Shown here one piece after another: positions 8,300-20,392 of a stretch of 64,000 bases of DNA. Each line of letters starts with the position of its first letter. Position 1 is the stretch's first letter. The notes beneath the pieces are model-generated. The model ran no database searches. It was not told the DNA's origin and saw nothing but the letters and a program-made list of their open reading frames with translations. The position numbers and the translations under genes are program-made. The DNA is from Parazoarcus communis (GTDB lineage: Bacteria; Pseudomonadota; Gammaproteobacteria; Burkholderiales; Rhodocyclaceae), in NCBI RefSeq assembly GCF_003111645.1, contig NZ_CP022187.1:248001-312000 (forward strand), read 5' to 3'.

Positions 8300-9556
8300 G
8301 TGATGATTAAGCTGAATCTCCACGATGCGATTCTGGCCCTGACAAACTCACTCGATTACGTGGGTGTAGACGCGATGCAGCACGGCAAGCGTGTTGGTCA
8401 TATGGCTTCTCTCGTCGCGCACACGCTGGGATGGTCGGAGGCGCGCGGCAGGCACATGTTGCATGCCGGCATGCTTCACGACTACGGCGTGTCCCATGTC
8501 AGGGAAGATCGCCATCTCAATGATTCGCTGGAGTGGGACGGTGCCGAGGCGCATTGCGTGCGGGGAGCGGCTTACCTTGAGGCATGTCCGGCGCTGTCCG
8601 GATTTCGCGACATCGTTCGGTACCACCACCGCAACTGGAGCGAGTTGGCGGAGGTGTCGGGGCTTGCGCCCGACACGGCGCTTGAGGCCAACCTGATCTG
8701 TCTGGTTGATCGCGCCGATGTGCTGCTTACGCCTTATCTGAGTGGCGGCCACCTGCACAACAATATCGTCTGGGAAAGTCACCAGATCGTGGAGCGTCTC
8801 AGACCGCTGTCGGGGCATCAGTTTGCGCCTGTGCTGGTGGAGGCGTTTGCACGAACGGCGGCGTCCGAGGCGTTCTGGTTGTCGATGGAGCCCGGTTATC
8901 TGGACGAAGAACTGTCGTCACGATGCAAACAGGCGCCGCCGGCACTGGTTGCAGTGCAGGATCTGCGTGAGCTGGCGGGGCTGATGGCGCGGGTGATTGA
9001 TGCCAAGAGCCATTACACCGACGACCATTCGCGGCGGGTTGCTGCGATCAGCCGCCACCTCGCAGCAGTGATGGGGCGTGGCGGTGACGATCTCGTGATG
9101 ATCGAGATTGCCGGACTGCTGCACGATGTCGGAAAACTCCGCGTGCCAGAGGACATCATCGCGAAGCCCGGTGCGCTGACCCGTGAGGAGCATGCGTACA
9201 TCACCCGCCACAGCTACGATACCTACCGCATCCTGATGCAGCTCTTTCCGCAGACGCCTATTCCGCGGTGGGCCGGTGCCCACCACGAAAATCTGCTTGG
9301 TGAGGGCTATCCGTTCAGGCGCGATGCGAGCCAGATTGAACTCGAGTCCAGAATTCTGTCGGTCGCCGACATCTTTCAGGCCTTGCTGCAGGATCGGCCG
9401 TACCGTCCGCGACTTACGCTGGACGAGGTGATTCTGTGCATGACCTCGATGGTGGTCGAGGGGCGGCTGGACGGCGAGGTACTGTCGGTGCTGATTCGCG
9501 AGCGGGAGGCGTGCCTGCGGCTGGCCTCGTCAGAGTTTCCGTTGCCTTCGTTCTGA
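8300..9556 (+). CDS. tandem HD / HD-GYP domain protein (putative c-di-GMP phosphodiesterase)
   Basis: This 418-residue cytoplasmic protein has two HD-type domains. The N-terminal one (about residues 20-190) keeps an HD pair in MLHDYGVSH and an HH pair in RYHHRNW. The C-terminal one (about 220-410) is a full HD-GYP domain: HDVGK at 275-279, HHE at 328-330, GYP at 336-338, then VADIFQALLQDRPYRP. HD-GYP enzymes hydrolyse c-di-GMP to pGpG or GMP using a metal centre. GTG 8300 and ATG 8303 are adjacent possible starts after AAGG. It converges with the Hpt/receiver genes on the other strand, 7 bp apart, and is the only intact c-di-GMP enzyme of this island. Confidence 0.9.
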   Translation: MMIKLNLHDAILALTNSLDYVGVDAMQHGKRVGHMASLVAHTLGWSEARGRHMLHAGMLHDYGVSHVREDRHLNDSLEWDGAEAHCVRGAAYLEACPALSGFRDIVRYHHRNWSELAEVSGLAPDTALEANLICLVDRADVLLTPYLSGGHLHNNIVWESHQIVERLRPLSGHQFAPVLVEAFARTAASEAFWLSMEPGYLDEELSSRCKQAPPALVAVQDLRELAGLMARVIDAKSHYTDDHSRRVAAISRHLAAVMGRGGDDLVMIEIAGLLHDVGKLRVPEDIIAKPGALTREEHAYITRHSYDTYRILMQLFPQTPIPRWAGAHHENLLGEGYPFRRDASQIELESRILSVADIFQALLQDRPYRPRLTLDEVILCMTSMVVEGRLDGEVLSVLIREREACLRLASSEFPLPSF

Positions 9557-9563
9557 TCCGGGG

Positions 9564-9929
9564 CTAGTGCTTGCTCGCTTGCAGGTAGAGGTTCGCTTCG
9601 TTTGCGACGGCGACGAGTTCGGCGTGCAGGTCGTTGGGCAGGCTGGGGGGCACCGTGGCGGCCTGCTTGCAGGTGAGTTCGAGCGCGCTGGCAAGCTGTG
9701 CGCCGGTGTCTGCGTGGAGCTGCGCCAGGGTGCCGCGAAGCGAGTGCGCGATGCGTTGCAGGCGAAGCGTGTCGGCCGGATCTGCCGCCGAGAGCAGCTC
9801 CTTGGCAACGTCGTCCTGCCACGAGATGAAGTAGGTCAGGACGTTTTGCACCACTTCCGGGCTGTCCATCAAGTCCTCAAGCATGGCCTTGGGGCTGAAG
9901 TGTTTGAACTTGCTGGAACGATGGGGCAT
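9564..9929 (-). CDS. Hpt (histidine phosphotransfer) domain protein
   Basis: This 121-residue protein consists of one Hpt four-helix domain, which accepts a phosphoryl group from one receiver and passes it to another. The phospho-acceptor is His62 in the motif HSLRGT (the usual form is HSLKGT). The size is typical of a free-standing Hpt protein. It starts 15 bp after the receiver gene on the same strand, so kinase, receiver and Hpt probably formed one transcript. Because the kinase upstream is broken, its partner may now be missing or lie elsewhere in the genome. Confidence 0.85.
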   Translation of the reverse strand: MPHRSSKFKHFSPKAMLEDLMDSPEVVQNVLTYFISWQDDVAKELLSAADPADTLRLQRIAHSLRGTLAQLHADTGAQLASALELTCKQAATVPPSLPNDLHAELVAVANEANLYLQASKH

Positions 9930-9944
9930 GGTGGATTCGCTCGT

Positions 9945-10328
9945 TCAGGCTCGAAGTGCGCGCGGGGTGTCGGCGCTGCCGACCTCCTGCGCCATCGTGG
10001 TGAGGTTGACGGGTTTGATCAGGATGTCATCGAAGCCGGCATTCAGAAAACGGTCGCGTTCGTGCGGCATGGCATGCGCGGTGCAGGCGACGATATGCAG
10101 ATCCGACCAGTCGGGATTGCCACGGCTGCGTTCGCAGGCGCTGAGGCCGCTGATGCCAGGTATGGAAGTGTCGAGCAGCATGGTGACCCGGCGAACCGTG
10201 GTGAGGCGTGCCCGCATCGGCTCGGCGCCGTCGAATTCCTCGGTCGACCACCCAAGGCGCTTGATTAGCGCGCTCGCCAGTTTCCTGTTGATGGAGTTGT
10301 CGTCGACGATGAAGGTGAGGGCGCTCAT
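9945..10328 (-). CDS. stand-alone response regulator receiver
   Basis: This is a 127-residue CheY-like receiver with no output domain. The acidic pair D9-D10, phospho-acceptor Asp53 (LLDTSIPG), Thr83 (ACTAH) and Lys105 (IKPV) are all present, so it should be phosphorylatable. Its ATG overlaps the stop of the histidine kinase remnant by 4 bp. This suggests it was the receiver half of a kinase-receiver-Hpt relay in which the modules of a hybrid kinase are encoded as separate genes. It follows the same direction as the Hpt gene. The coding sequence itself looks intact. Confidence 0.88.
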   Translation of the reverse strand: MSALTFIVDDNSINRKLASALIKRLGWSTEEFDGAEPMRARLTTVRRVTMLLDTSIPGISGLSACERSRGNPDWSDLHIVACTAHAMPHERDRFLNAGFDDILIKPVNLTTMAQEVGSADTPRALRA

Positions 10329-12544
10329 GCTGTTTCCTGGTCAGTGTTCAGGCTTGCGCGCGCTGGAATGGTTATCCGGAAGCACGATCCTACGCCTTCT
10401 TCCGAGTTTGCCTCAATATGTCCGCCCATCAGCCTGACCACATTCTTCGCCAGCGACAGCCCCAGGCCGGCTCCGGACTGGGTGCGGGTGAGGAAGTTTT
10501 CGGTGCGGTCGAAGGGTTCGAAGATGTGTTCAAGTTCGGCGGGCGCAATGCCGACGCCGCTGTCGCGGATGCTGAGGGTGATCCAGTCCGGCGTGGTTTC
10601 GAGGCTGAGCCATACATCACCCGATGGCGCGAACTTGATCGCGTTCGACAGCAGCTTGTTCAGCACCTGGCGCAGCCGCAGCGGGTCGGCCTCGATCGGG
10701 CTCTGTGGCGGCAGTTCGGCATGCAGGCTTATCCCTTTGCCCGCTGCACTCATCGCATGCATTGAGATCACGCTGCGCACGAGTTCGCAGAGGCCGATGG
10801 GTTCGGGTCGCATCTCAAGGCGCCCGGCCTCGATTGTCGCCAGATCGAGCTCGTCATCAAGGCGGTCGACAGCGACAGACCAGCCGCCGTGCGCTGCAGA
10901 CTGGACCGGATCTCGCTCACCAGGCTGTCGCGCTGCAGCGCCATGAGCGTGTCGGATTCGGCGGTCATCGCACCGATACGTTCGGCGGATGCGGTGGCGG
11001 CGCGGTGGAAGTCCTCGACATTGGCGCCGATGGTGATGAACCCGAAGCCGCGCGGCGAGTTGCCGAAACGCCCCGTGTAATAGGGGATGGCGGCCGCTGT
11101 CGTGAGCTCTTGCAAGCCGCTGAGAACGATGACGAAAGAGCCCGATCCGCCGTGCGCAGTGAGATCATTCCAGCCCGAACACTGTGGCGAGAAGTGGAGA
11201 TAGCGGCAGTCCAGTGCAACGAGACCACAGGCCGTGGATTCCGGGTGGGGGTCGCGGCTGATGCGCTGATCGCGGAGGGGGGGGGCGGCTGCGAATGCTT
11301 CCCATGGTAGACCGCTCTGTTTCCTCTGCGCGTAGAGCTCGGTGTCGAGCCATGGCGCGGGCCGCTCGCCGGTCAGTGCGGCGTGGCCGGCGATGAAGTA
11401 GTCACGAGGGTGCGAAATGCTGCGGCCCAGGTGGCCCCACATGAAGGCGTAGTTTACCGATGCCGGGTCGGCAATCGCCGATCTGCGCTCGGGGGTGGGG
11501 CGCAGCGAGTCGGTGAACGTCATTAGATGGGCATGGTCGAGGGCGAGGGGGACGTAGCCGATGATCTGTCCGTCCCGCTCCACCGGCGTCGCCCACCGGA
11601 TCATGCCGCGAAATCGTTTTGCCGACCGGGTTTTCGAGGCCGGCCTGGCCGGAGCGCTCCAGCACAAATGCCTGCCCTTTCCGGGCAGCCACTGCGGGCG
11701 TGCAGGGGCCGATCCAGTCTGTTCGGATCTGCTCGCCGACGAGGTTCGAGACATGGATCTCGCCAGGCTTCAGTGCTTGCAAGTCGCGCCAGCAGGTTTC
11801 GGCATGGAGCAAGTTGTGCTCGCGTGCGCTGACGTCGCGCAGTTCGGTCGCCGTGTCTGCGACCGCCTTCAGCTGCTCCTTGTCGTCGAGTCCGATGAAA
11901 GTGATCTCCAGGAACAGCGGTCGTGTGGGCATGCGCCCGGTGACCTCGGGTTCGCGATAGTGGAAGTTCGTGGCGTTATCGGGGAGCGGCGCACCGACTT
12001 GCGTGGGCGCGCGCGTGATCTGTTCGCTTGGCTCTCACGCGCGTCCGTCCGCCATTGGCCGGTAAGGGCCGTGCCCCTCGAGCTCGCGCACATGGGTCGT
12101 GATGAAGCGGTGGTATGCGTCGGACTGTGTCGGCAGGCTGGCCGCGTGCAGAACATCCTTGTCGCGATCGTGGAGGAAGCGGGCGACAATGCGTGCGGTA
12201 TTGGTTGTGAGCGTTTCGATTGCTTCGCGGGAGCGATCGTCCAGCGCGGCAATTGCATCGTCGATTGCGGTCCGGGCCGTGCGCTGCTGGGTGTCGCGCA
12301 TGGTATCTGCCATGCCCTGTGCGTCGTCAGTGACTGACTGGCCGAGGTCGCGTACGGCGGTCCAGGCGAACCACGCAAGCAGCAGCGGGATGACCTTGAT
12401 TGCGATGAAGATGCCGATCAGCTTGGCCCTGAGGCTGAAGCGCGCGCCCCCGTGGCTGCGCAGTAGTGGGAAGCTGGCCGGAACGCGCGTAGGGGCGCCA
12501 AACGTGAAGTCCCGGCCGCCGGGGTCAGGCTGGCGGCTGGCTGG
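10325..12544 (-). pseudogene. broken membrane sensor histidine kinase
   Basis: Coding sense continues through this span only by changing frame. From the 5' end: a membrane segment (IGIFIAIKVIPLLLAWFAW) without an in-frame ATG, GTG or TTG before it, then a periplasmic Cache-like sensor; an in-frame TGA at 12035-12037; a frame change at about 11611-11620 near a run of four T; the rest of the sensor (GLVALDCRYLHFSPQC, IPYYTGRFG, FGFITIGANV); then at about 10860 an abrupt jump into DHp helix 2 (DDELDLATIEAGRLE) in another frame. The second membrane helix, HAMP and H-box are absent. The ATPase domain after it is complete (N-box LLSNAIKFAP, DSGVGI, GAGLGLSLAK). Four independent faults make a functional kinase unlikely. 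Confidence 0.82.
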
Positions 12545-13172
12545 TTACAGTCCGAAGGTTGCGCTGCCGGCGAATGCGTGCAATCTGTGCCTGAATGTAG
12601 CCGTGCAACTCGCGGAAGGGAACCGGCTTTCCGTAAACGGTGACGTCGTCCGGTAGTCCACCCTCGGCGGCGATCTCCTCGGGTGACAGCACCGAGACGA
12701 CCACAATAGGCAGATCCTGGGTCGCCGGATTGTCGCGCAGGCGACGAATCATCTGGAACCCGTCCAGGCCGCTCATCCTCAGGTCGGCAATCAGCAGATC
12801 CGGCATGCTGCGCCCGACTTCCAGCAGTGCGTCGAGGCCGTTGCCGAACATCTGGATTTCGAGTGGCAGTCCCCACTTTGCCATCGTTTCGCGGTAGACG
12901 GTCTGCAGCAGGAGGTCGTCTTCGAGCACCATGATGCTCAGCTTGTCGCCGTGCGGGCGGGCAACCGGCGCGGCCGCTGCAGGCTGGGGGGTTACGTTCG
13001 AAAGCAGGGCATCAACCGAATCCTGCCTGATGCGGCGGTGACCCCCGGCCGTCTTCCATGCGACCAGTTTGCCGTGCTCGACCATCTGTTGGACAGCACC
13101 CAGCGACAGGCCGAGTTGCCGCGCAGCTTGGGCCGTGCTGATGAACTCTGAAGGGTTGTCGGCAGAAGCCAT
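12525..13172 (-). CDS. response regulator with N-terminal excisionase-type HTH and C-terminal receiver
   Basis: This 215-residue protein has a helix-turn-helix of the excisionase/MerR-like type at residues 10-56 (ISTAQAARQLGLS to GGHRRIRQDSVDALL), an Ala/Pro linker, then a receiver at about 78-200. The receiver has D85-D86, phospho-acceptor Asp130 (LLIADLRMSG) and Lys182 (YGKPV). It should bind DNA under phosphorylation control. The domain order is the reverse of most response regulators. I chose the ATG at 13172 because the domain begins there; the frame is open 45 codons upstream without a ribosome-binding site. It lies directly upstream of the kinase remnant, so they were probably partners. 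It appears intact. Confidence 0.85.
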   Translation of the reverse strand: MASADNPSEFISTAQAARQLGLSLGAVQQMVEHGKLVAWKTAGGHRRIRQDSVDALLSNVTPQPAAAAPVARPHGDKLSIMVLEDDLLLQTVYRETMAKWGLPLEIQMFGNGLDALLEVGRSMPDLLIADLRMSGLDGFQMIRRLRDNPATQDLPIVVVSVLSPEEIAAEGGLPDDVTVYGKPVPFRELHGYIQAQIARIRRQRNLRTVTSQPPA

Positions 13173-13186
13173 GATCGTTAATTGCC

Positions 13187-13221
13187 AATAACTGGAGTCA
13201 ACGTCAAAAATAGCAGTTATT
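13187..13221 (-). promoter_or_regulatory. inverted repeat upstream of the HTH-receiver gene
   Basis: AATAACTG (13187-13194) and CAGTTATT (13214-13221) are perfect 8-bp arms 19 nt apart, ending 15 bp before the start of the HTH-receiver gene. The AT-rich arms in a GC-rich region and the position suggest an operator, possibly for the HTH-receiver protein itself. Its function is not shown. Confidence 0.45.
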
Positions 13222-13296
13222 TGTGGCTGGCGCCAAGAGAATATGACATTGTGCGTGAGCTTTTCGGCGTGGTCGAGGCTGCATCCCGTGCTGGCA

Positions 13297-14137
13297 TTAG
13301 CCTGCAAGTGATTGCCGCGATTCTGTTTTTTTCGGTTGTTCGCGGGGAGGCTTCTTACGGAAGCCGTTGGAGACGAAATGAACGAGAACGCAGGTTTCGA
13401 GCCGATTGGTGTCGAGGGGAATGCGGAGCAGATACTCGAGCACCGGAATGAATTCCACCGGCGACATCAGGCCGCGTTCAGGATGCTGCCAGCGCAACAG
13501 TGCCTCTGCGCCCACGATCTTGCCGTTACGCAGATCCATCTGCGGCTGATAGATGAGATGAAACTCATCATTTTCCCGCGCACGTCGCAGCGCAGGCTCG
13601 ATATCGAGCGCGGCAAGCGCGCTATGCGAAGCTTGCTGGCTGGCCATCTCGACGGTTTTGCCCTGATGACGGGCCGAACGCTGGGCCTCTTGTGCGAGGT
13701 TGATCAGCTGTTCGACATCGTGTCCGTGCACCGGGTAGAGGGCGATGCCTGCGGTCAGTGACAGAAAGGCCTCCTGCCCATCCACATGCACTGGATAATC
13801 GAGCGTTTCGAGGACCTGCTCGAGCCGGTGGCGCAGCTCGTCTTCGCTTGCGCCCCACAGCAGTACCGCGAACTCGTCACCCCCGACGCGTGCCACGTCG
13901 CCACCCAGTAGTTCTAGCTTCTTCAGGCGCTGCGCGACCTGAACCTGCAGGCGGAGCTCGATGTCGAGGCGGCCTTCGCCGCGGCGGCCGGCACTCGGCG
14001 AATGCAGCAACGCCCGCTGCGCCATCGGCGGCCTCGACGATCTCGTATCCTTGCTTGCTCAGCACGCCGTGCAGCAGGCTGCGGGTTACCGGGTCGTCAT
14101 CGACGACCAGTAATCTTGTTGTAGTCGGTTCGTTCAT
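13297..14137 (-). pseudogene. broken receiver-GGDEF-EAL protein
   Basis: The gene starts at an ATG at 14137 with GGAG upstream. The first 50 or so codons are the N-terminal half of a receiver (LLVVDDDPVTRSLL to [10 protein letters not shown]). The phospho-acceptor segment is missing; near 13975-13995 the sense jumps to another frame, inside a GGDEF domain ([27 protein letters not shown]). GGDEF runs to its end and an EAL domain begins ([22 protein letters not shown]), but similarity stops after about 40 residues ([10 protein letters not shown]) and a foreign tail leads to the stop at 13297. Two losses, one internal and one terminal, leave neither a complete cyclase nor a phosphodiesterase. 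Confidence 0.82.
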
Positions 14138-14407
14138 GCAGCGTCTCCGGGCGGACCTGCAACCCCGGACGTCGGAGAGAAACGGATGGCAGGCCACGCG
14201 CCGTTCTTGCGCAAATGCCGTTTGTTGACGTGACGTGATTACGCTTCGACGTGCATTTTGTCCCGATTGCAACTTATTGACATCGTGCGGGCCGACACAT
14301 GCGGGGTTATTTGACTCAGTTTGACTGTCTGGTACAAATCGGCCTTGCCCGCGGGGCCCGTTTGTTGGAAATTAGGGGTTCACGCAATCTGTGCAGGACG
14401 CCCGATC

Positions 14408-14794
14408 ATGTCTTCTTCACGCAACGTCCTTGGTGGCCCGCTGCTGGCCTGCAGTTACTCGCCGCTGACGGGCTTTTATCGCACGGGCTGCTGCGAAACC
14501 GGGCCCGACGACAGTGGCCTGCATCTCGTATGCACCCGTGTCACCGCGGACTTTCTCGCTTTTTCGACAGCTGCCGGCAACGACTTGTCGACACCACGGC
14601 CCGAGTACCGCTTCGCCGGTCTGAAGCCGGGGGATCGCTGGTGTCTCTGTGCTCTGCGCTGGCTTGAGGCACTGGATGCGGGGGCTGCACCGCCCGTGGT
14701 GCTTGAGGCGACCAACGAGGCGGTGCTGGAACTGGTCGACTTCGATACGCTCAAGGCGCATGCCTATGGGGCGCGTACCGGGTCGGGAGGGTGA
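14408..14794 (+). CDS. DUF2237 family protein
   Basis: This 128-residue soluble protein belongs to DUF2237, a conserved bacterial family of unknown function. The family pattern is clear: NVLGGPLLACSYSPLTGFYR, then GCCETGPDDSGLHLVC, GNDLSTPRPEYRFAGLKPGD, RWCLCALRWLEA and PVVLEATNE. Several conserved cysteines (GCC and CLC) suggest metal binding or a redox role, but this is a guess. I chose the ATG at 14408 because family similarity begins there; the frame is open 29 codons upstream without similarity. It converges with the DsbA-like gene with a 1-bp gap. The 135 bp before it hold no gene. Confidence 0.88.
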   Translation: MSSSRNVLGGPLLACSYSPLTGFYRTGCCETGPDDSGLHLVCTRVTADFLAFSTAAGNDLSTPRPEYRFAGLKPGDRWCLCALRWLEALDAGAAPPVVLEATNEAVLELVDFDTLKAHAYGARTGSGG

Positions 14795-14795
14795 G

Positions 14796-15449
14796 TCAGC
14801 CCAGTGCCTGAAGGATGGCCGCGCCGATTGCCGTCGACGACTGTGCGCCCGACAGCGCCAGTTTGCGGTCGATGATGAAGAAGGGAACCCCGCTGATGCC
14901 CTGTTTCTGCACCTGCTCGGCCATGCGCCGCACGGAGGTCAGGTTCTCGCCCGACTCGAGATAGGCGAGCGTTCTCTCGCGGCTCTCGCCGCAGGCGGCG
15001 GCGATGTCCGCCAGCACCTCGGCGTCACCGATGTTTTTTCCCAGGTTGAAGTGCGCCTCGAACACGCCGTCGGTCACCGCACGGATACGTTCCTGGCGGG
15101 CACCGCGGGCCTGCAGTCCGTAGGTCAGGCGGTGGGCAAGCATGGTGTTCGGGCGGATCGCGATGCGGTCGAAGTCGAAGTGAACGCCGTCAGGCGCGCC
15201 GGCTTCGGCGACACGTGCATGCAGGGCATCGACTTCGGCAGCGCTGCCGAACTTGGCTTCGAGGAAGGCGCGGTAAGTCTCGCCCGAGGGGGGCGTGTTG
15301 GGGTTGAGGAAGTAGGGGAGCCAGTTGATACGGAAATCAAGGGTCTGGTGCTCGGAGCGCAGGCTTTCGATGGCCTTGTAGAGGCGCACCTTGCCGATAT
15401 AGCACCAGGGGCAGACGAAATCGGAAACGAGGTCGATGTTGAGCAGCAT
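14796..15449 (-). CDS. DsbA-family oxidoreductase (FrnE-like)
   Basis: This 217-residue protein belongs to the DsbA/FrnE thiol oxidoreductase family (thioredoxin fold with a helical insertion). The active site CPWC is at residues 13-16 (SDFVCPWCYIG), and GISGVPFFIID near residue 190 holds the cis-proline. It has no signal peptide, so it acts in the cytoplasm, as FrnE-type proteins do. I start it at the ATG at 15449, which gives the normal family length; the frame is open for 21 more codons. The physiological substrate is unknown. Its neighbours do not point to a pathway. Confidence 0.87.
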   Translation of the reverse strand: MLLNIDLVSDFVCPWCYIGKVRLYKAIESLRSEHQTLDFRINWLPYFLNPNTPPSGETYRAFLEAKFGSAAEVDALHARVAEAGAPDGVHFDFDRIAIRPNTMLAHRLTYGLQARGARQERIRAVTDGVFEAHFNLGKNIGDAEVLADIAAACGESRERTLAYLESGENLTSVRRMAEQVQKQGISGVPFFIIDRKLALSGAQSSTAIGAAILQALG

Positions 15450-15591
15450 TTTCAAGGCCCGTGCGGGCTCAGGGTGGATCAGGCTCAACACGCTAGCACA
15501 CGTCTGACGCACTGCGGTGGCGGTTTCGACGGTGCGATGACATGGCGCAACGTTTTTTCACAGTGCCGGGTGCTGACTCGGGGGAGGGTGA

Positions 15592-17265
<1,674 letters not shown>

Positions 17266-17276
17266 AGGAGTACGGC

Positions 17277-18116
17277 ATGCAGCTTTGCGGATTTGACGTC
17301 GGTATCGACAAGCCTTTCTTCCTGATCGCCGGGCCGTGCGTGATCGAATCGCGCGACATGGCGTTCGAGACCGCCGGGGCGTTGAAGGAGATCTGCGCCG
17401 AACTCGGCATCCCCTTCATCTACAAGTCTTCCTACGACAAGGCCAACCGCAGCTCGGGCACGTCTTATCGTGGCATGGGCATGGACAAGGGGCTGGAGAT
17501 CCTAGCCGACGTCAAGAAGCAGCTCGGCGTGCCGGTGCTCACCGATGTGCATGCAATCGAAGAGGTCGCCGCCGTGGCGGCCGCCGTCGATGTGCTGCAG
17601 ACGCCTGCCTTCCTGTGCCGCCAGACCGACTTCATCCACGCCGTGGCTGCCTCGGGCAAGCCGGTCAATATCAAGAAGGGGCAGTTTCTGGCCCCCGGCG
17701 ACATGAAGAACGTCGTCGACAAGGCCCGTGAGGCCAATGGCGGCGCAGACACCATCATGGTGTGCGAGCGCGGTGTGTCCTTCGGCTACAACAACCTCGT
17801 CTCCGACATGCGTTCGCTGGCGATCATGCGCGAAACCGGCTGCCCGGTCGTCTTCGATGCCACCCACTCGGTGCAGTTGCCGGGCGGGCAGGGCTCGGTG
17901 TCGGGTGGTCAGCGCGAGTTCGTGCCTGTGCTGGCGCGGGCGGCGGTTGCCGTTGGCGTGGCCGGCCTGTTCATGGAAAGCCACCCCGATCCGGCAAAGG
18001 CATTGTCCGACGGCCCCAACGCCTGGCCGCTGCCCAAGATGAAGGCACTGCTGGCCACGCTGAAGCAGATTGATGCGCTGGTCAAGGCCGGCCCCATGCT
18101 CGAACAGATGCTCTGA
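17277..18116 (+). CDS. kdsA: 3-deoxy-8-phosphooctulonate synthase (KDO-8-P synthase)
   Basis: This 279-residue cytoplasmic enzyme condenses PEP with arabinose 5-phosphate to KDO 8-phosphate, the first committed step toward the KDO of lipopolysaccharide. The family signature is clear: [49 protein letters not shown] and [18 protein letters not shown] at 17264-17269 lies before the ATG at 17277, which decides the start. It follows pyrG by 11 bp and precedes eno, and all three are probably transcribed together. The enzyme implies a normal Gram-negative outer membrane. Confidence 0.97.
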   Translation: MQLCGFDVGIDKPFFLIAGPCVIESRDMAFETAGALKEICAELGIPFIYKSSYDKANRSSGTSYRGMGMDKGLEILADVKKQLGVPVLTDVHAIEEVAAVAAAVDVLQTPAFLCRQTDFIHAVAASGKPVNIKKGQFLAPGDMKNVVDKAREANGGADTIMVCERGVSFGYNNLVSDMRSLAIMRETGCPVVFDATHSVQLPGGQGSVSGGQREFVPVLARAAVAVGVAGLFMESHPDPAKALSDGPNAWPLPKMKALLATLKQIDALVKAGPMLEQML

Positions 18117-18181
18117 TGCGTGCGTTGCAGGCACAATGGTGCACTGCCGCAGTCGACATGACTCGTGGATACAGTGTCTAA

Positions 18182-19531
<1,350 letters not shown>

Positions 19532-19568
19532 TCCGGCTGACGCGGCTGCGGCCGCGTTGATCCAGAGG

Positions 19569-19599
19569 AAAGGCCGACGGATAATCCGCCGGCCTTTTG
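19569..19599 (+). terminator. intrinsic terminator after eno
   Basis: AAAGGCCG-A-CGG, an ATAAT loop and CCG-C-CGGCCTTTT form a GC-rich stem with one mismatch followed by T residues, 37 bp after eno. The ftsB start follows closely, so ftsB probably needs its own promoter or read-through. Confidence 0.8.
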
Positions 19600-19638
19600 T
19601 CTATTCTATGAATGTTGTTCTTGGCGCCTGATGTCGAC

Positions 19639-19938
19639 ATGCGTTGGCCTGTAATGATTCTTGCCGTATTGGTCGTCGTGCTCCAGTACCCGCTCTGGCT
19701 GGGTAAGGGGGGGTGGCTGCGCGTATGGGACGTCGACCGGCAGCTGCAGGCGCAGCGCGACGAGAACTACCGCCTCGAGCAGCGCAATGCCAGCCTCGAG
19801 GAAGAGGTGCGCGACCTCAAGTCGGGCAACGACGCCATCGAGGAGCGCGCACGCTACGAGCTCGGCCTCACGCGTGAGGGCGAGATTTTCGTGCAGATCC
19901 CCCAGAAAGCGACGAACCGGCCGGAGCCGGTTCAGTAA
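19639..19938 (+). CDS. ftsB: cell division protein FtsB
   Basis: This 99-residue septum protein has one N-terminal membrane helix (about residues 3-21) followed by a periplasmic coiled coil ([20 protein letters not shown] and on) and a short C-terminal part. FtsB forms a trimer with FtsL and FtsQ that activates septal wall synthesis. The position after eno is the usual one for ftsB in proteobacteria. I chose the ATG at 19639 because [12 protein letters not shown] is a typical FtsB start; ATG 19612 would add nine residues, and neither has a clear ribosome-binding site. Confidence 0.9.
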   Translation: MRWPVMILAVLVVVLQYPLWLGKGGWLRVWDVDRQLQAQRDENYRLEQRNASLEEEVRDLKSGNDAIEERARYELGLTREGEIFVQIPQKATNRPEPVQ

Positions 19939-19960
19939 TCAGGCGCGGCGCTGCGGGGCG

Positions 19961-20392
19961 TTACAGCAGTTCGGTGATCGACGCCCGCTGCTCGAGTTCG
20001 TGCTCGAACGCAACCATTTCGGTGCCGAGAGCATCGCGTGCCGACACCATGCCGATGGGGCGGTCACCCTTTACCACCGGGACGTGCCGGAAGCCCCCTT
20101 CAAACATCAGATGCATGGCATGCCCAAGCGGTTGCTCGGCCTCAATGGTCTGCAGCGCGGTGGTCATCACATCACCCAGTATCGTGCGGGTCGGGTCCAG
20201 ACCCGCAGCAAGCACCCGGTTCAGCGCATCGCGTTCGGTAAAGAGGCCTGTCAGGCGCTCATCCTCCACGACCATGATGGCGCCAACCCGTGCCTGCGCC
20301 ATCTTCTTGCTGGCTTCAAACACGGTCAGCGACCTGGCCGCGGTCACCACCGTCTGACCCCTGATTACGTCTCCCACCTTTCTCATCGGCAT
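19961..20392 (-). CDS. tandem CBS domain protein
   Basis: This 143-residue protein consists of two CBS domains (about residues 8-65 and 75-132), a Bateman module that binds adenine nucleotides. The repeat pattern shows in GAIMVVEDERLTGLFTERD and RHVPVVKGDRPIGMVSARD. No catalytic domain is attached, so it is probably a free-standing sensor or a regulator of an unknown partner. It converges with ftsB, 22 bp apart. Single-module proteins of this kind are common in betaproteobacteria and mostly uncharacterised. Confidence 0.9.
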   Translation of the reverse strand: MPMRKVGDVIRGQTVVTAARSLTVFEASKKMAQARVGAIMVVEDERLTGLFTERDALNRVLAAGLDPTRTILGDVMTTALQTIEAEQPLGHAMHLMFEGGFRHVPVVKGDRPIGMVSARDALGTEMVAFEHELEQRASITELL

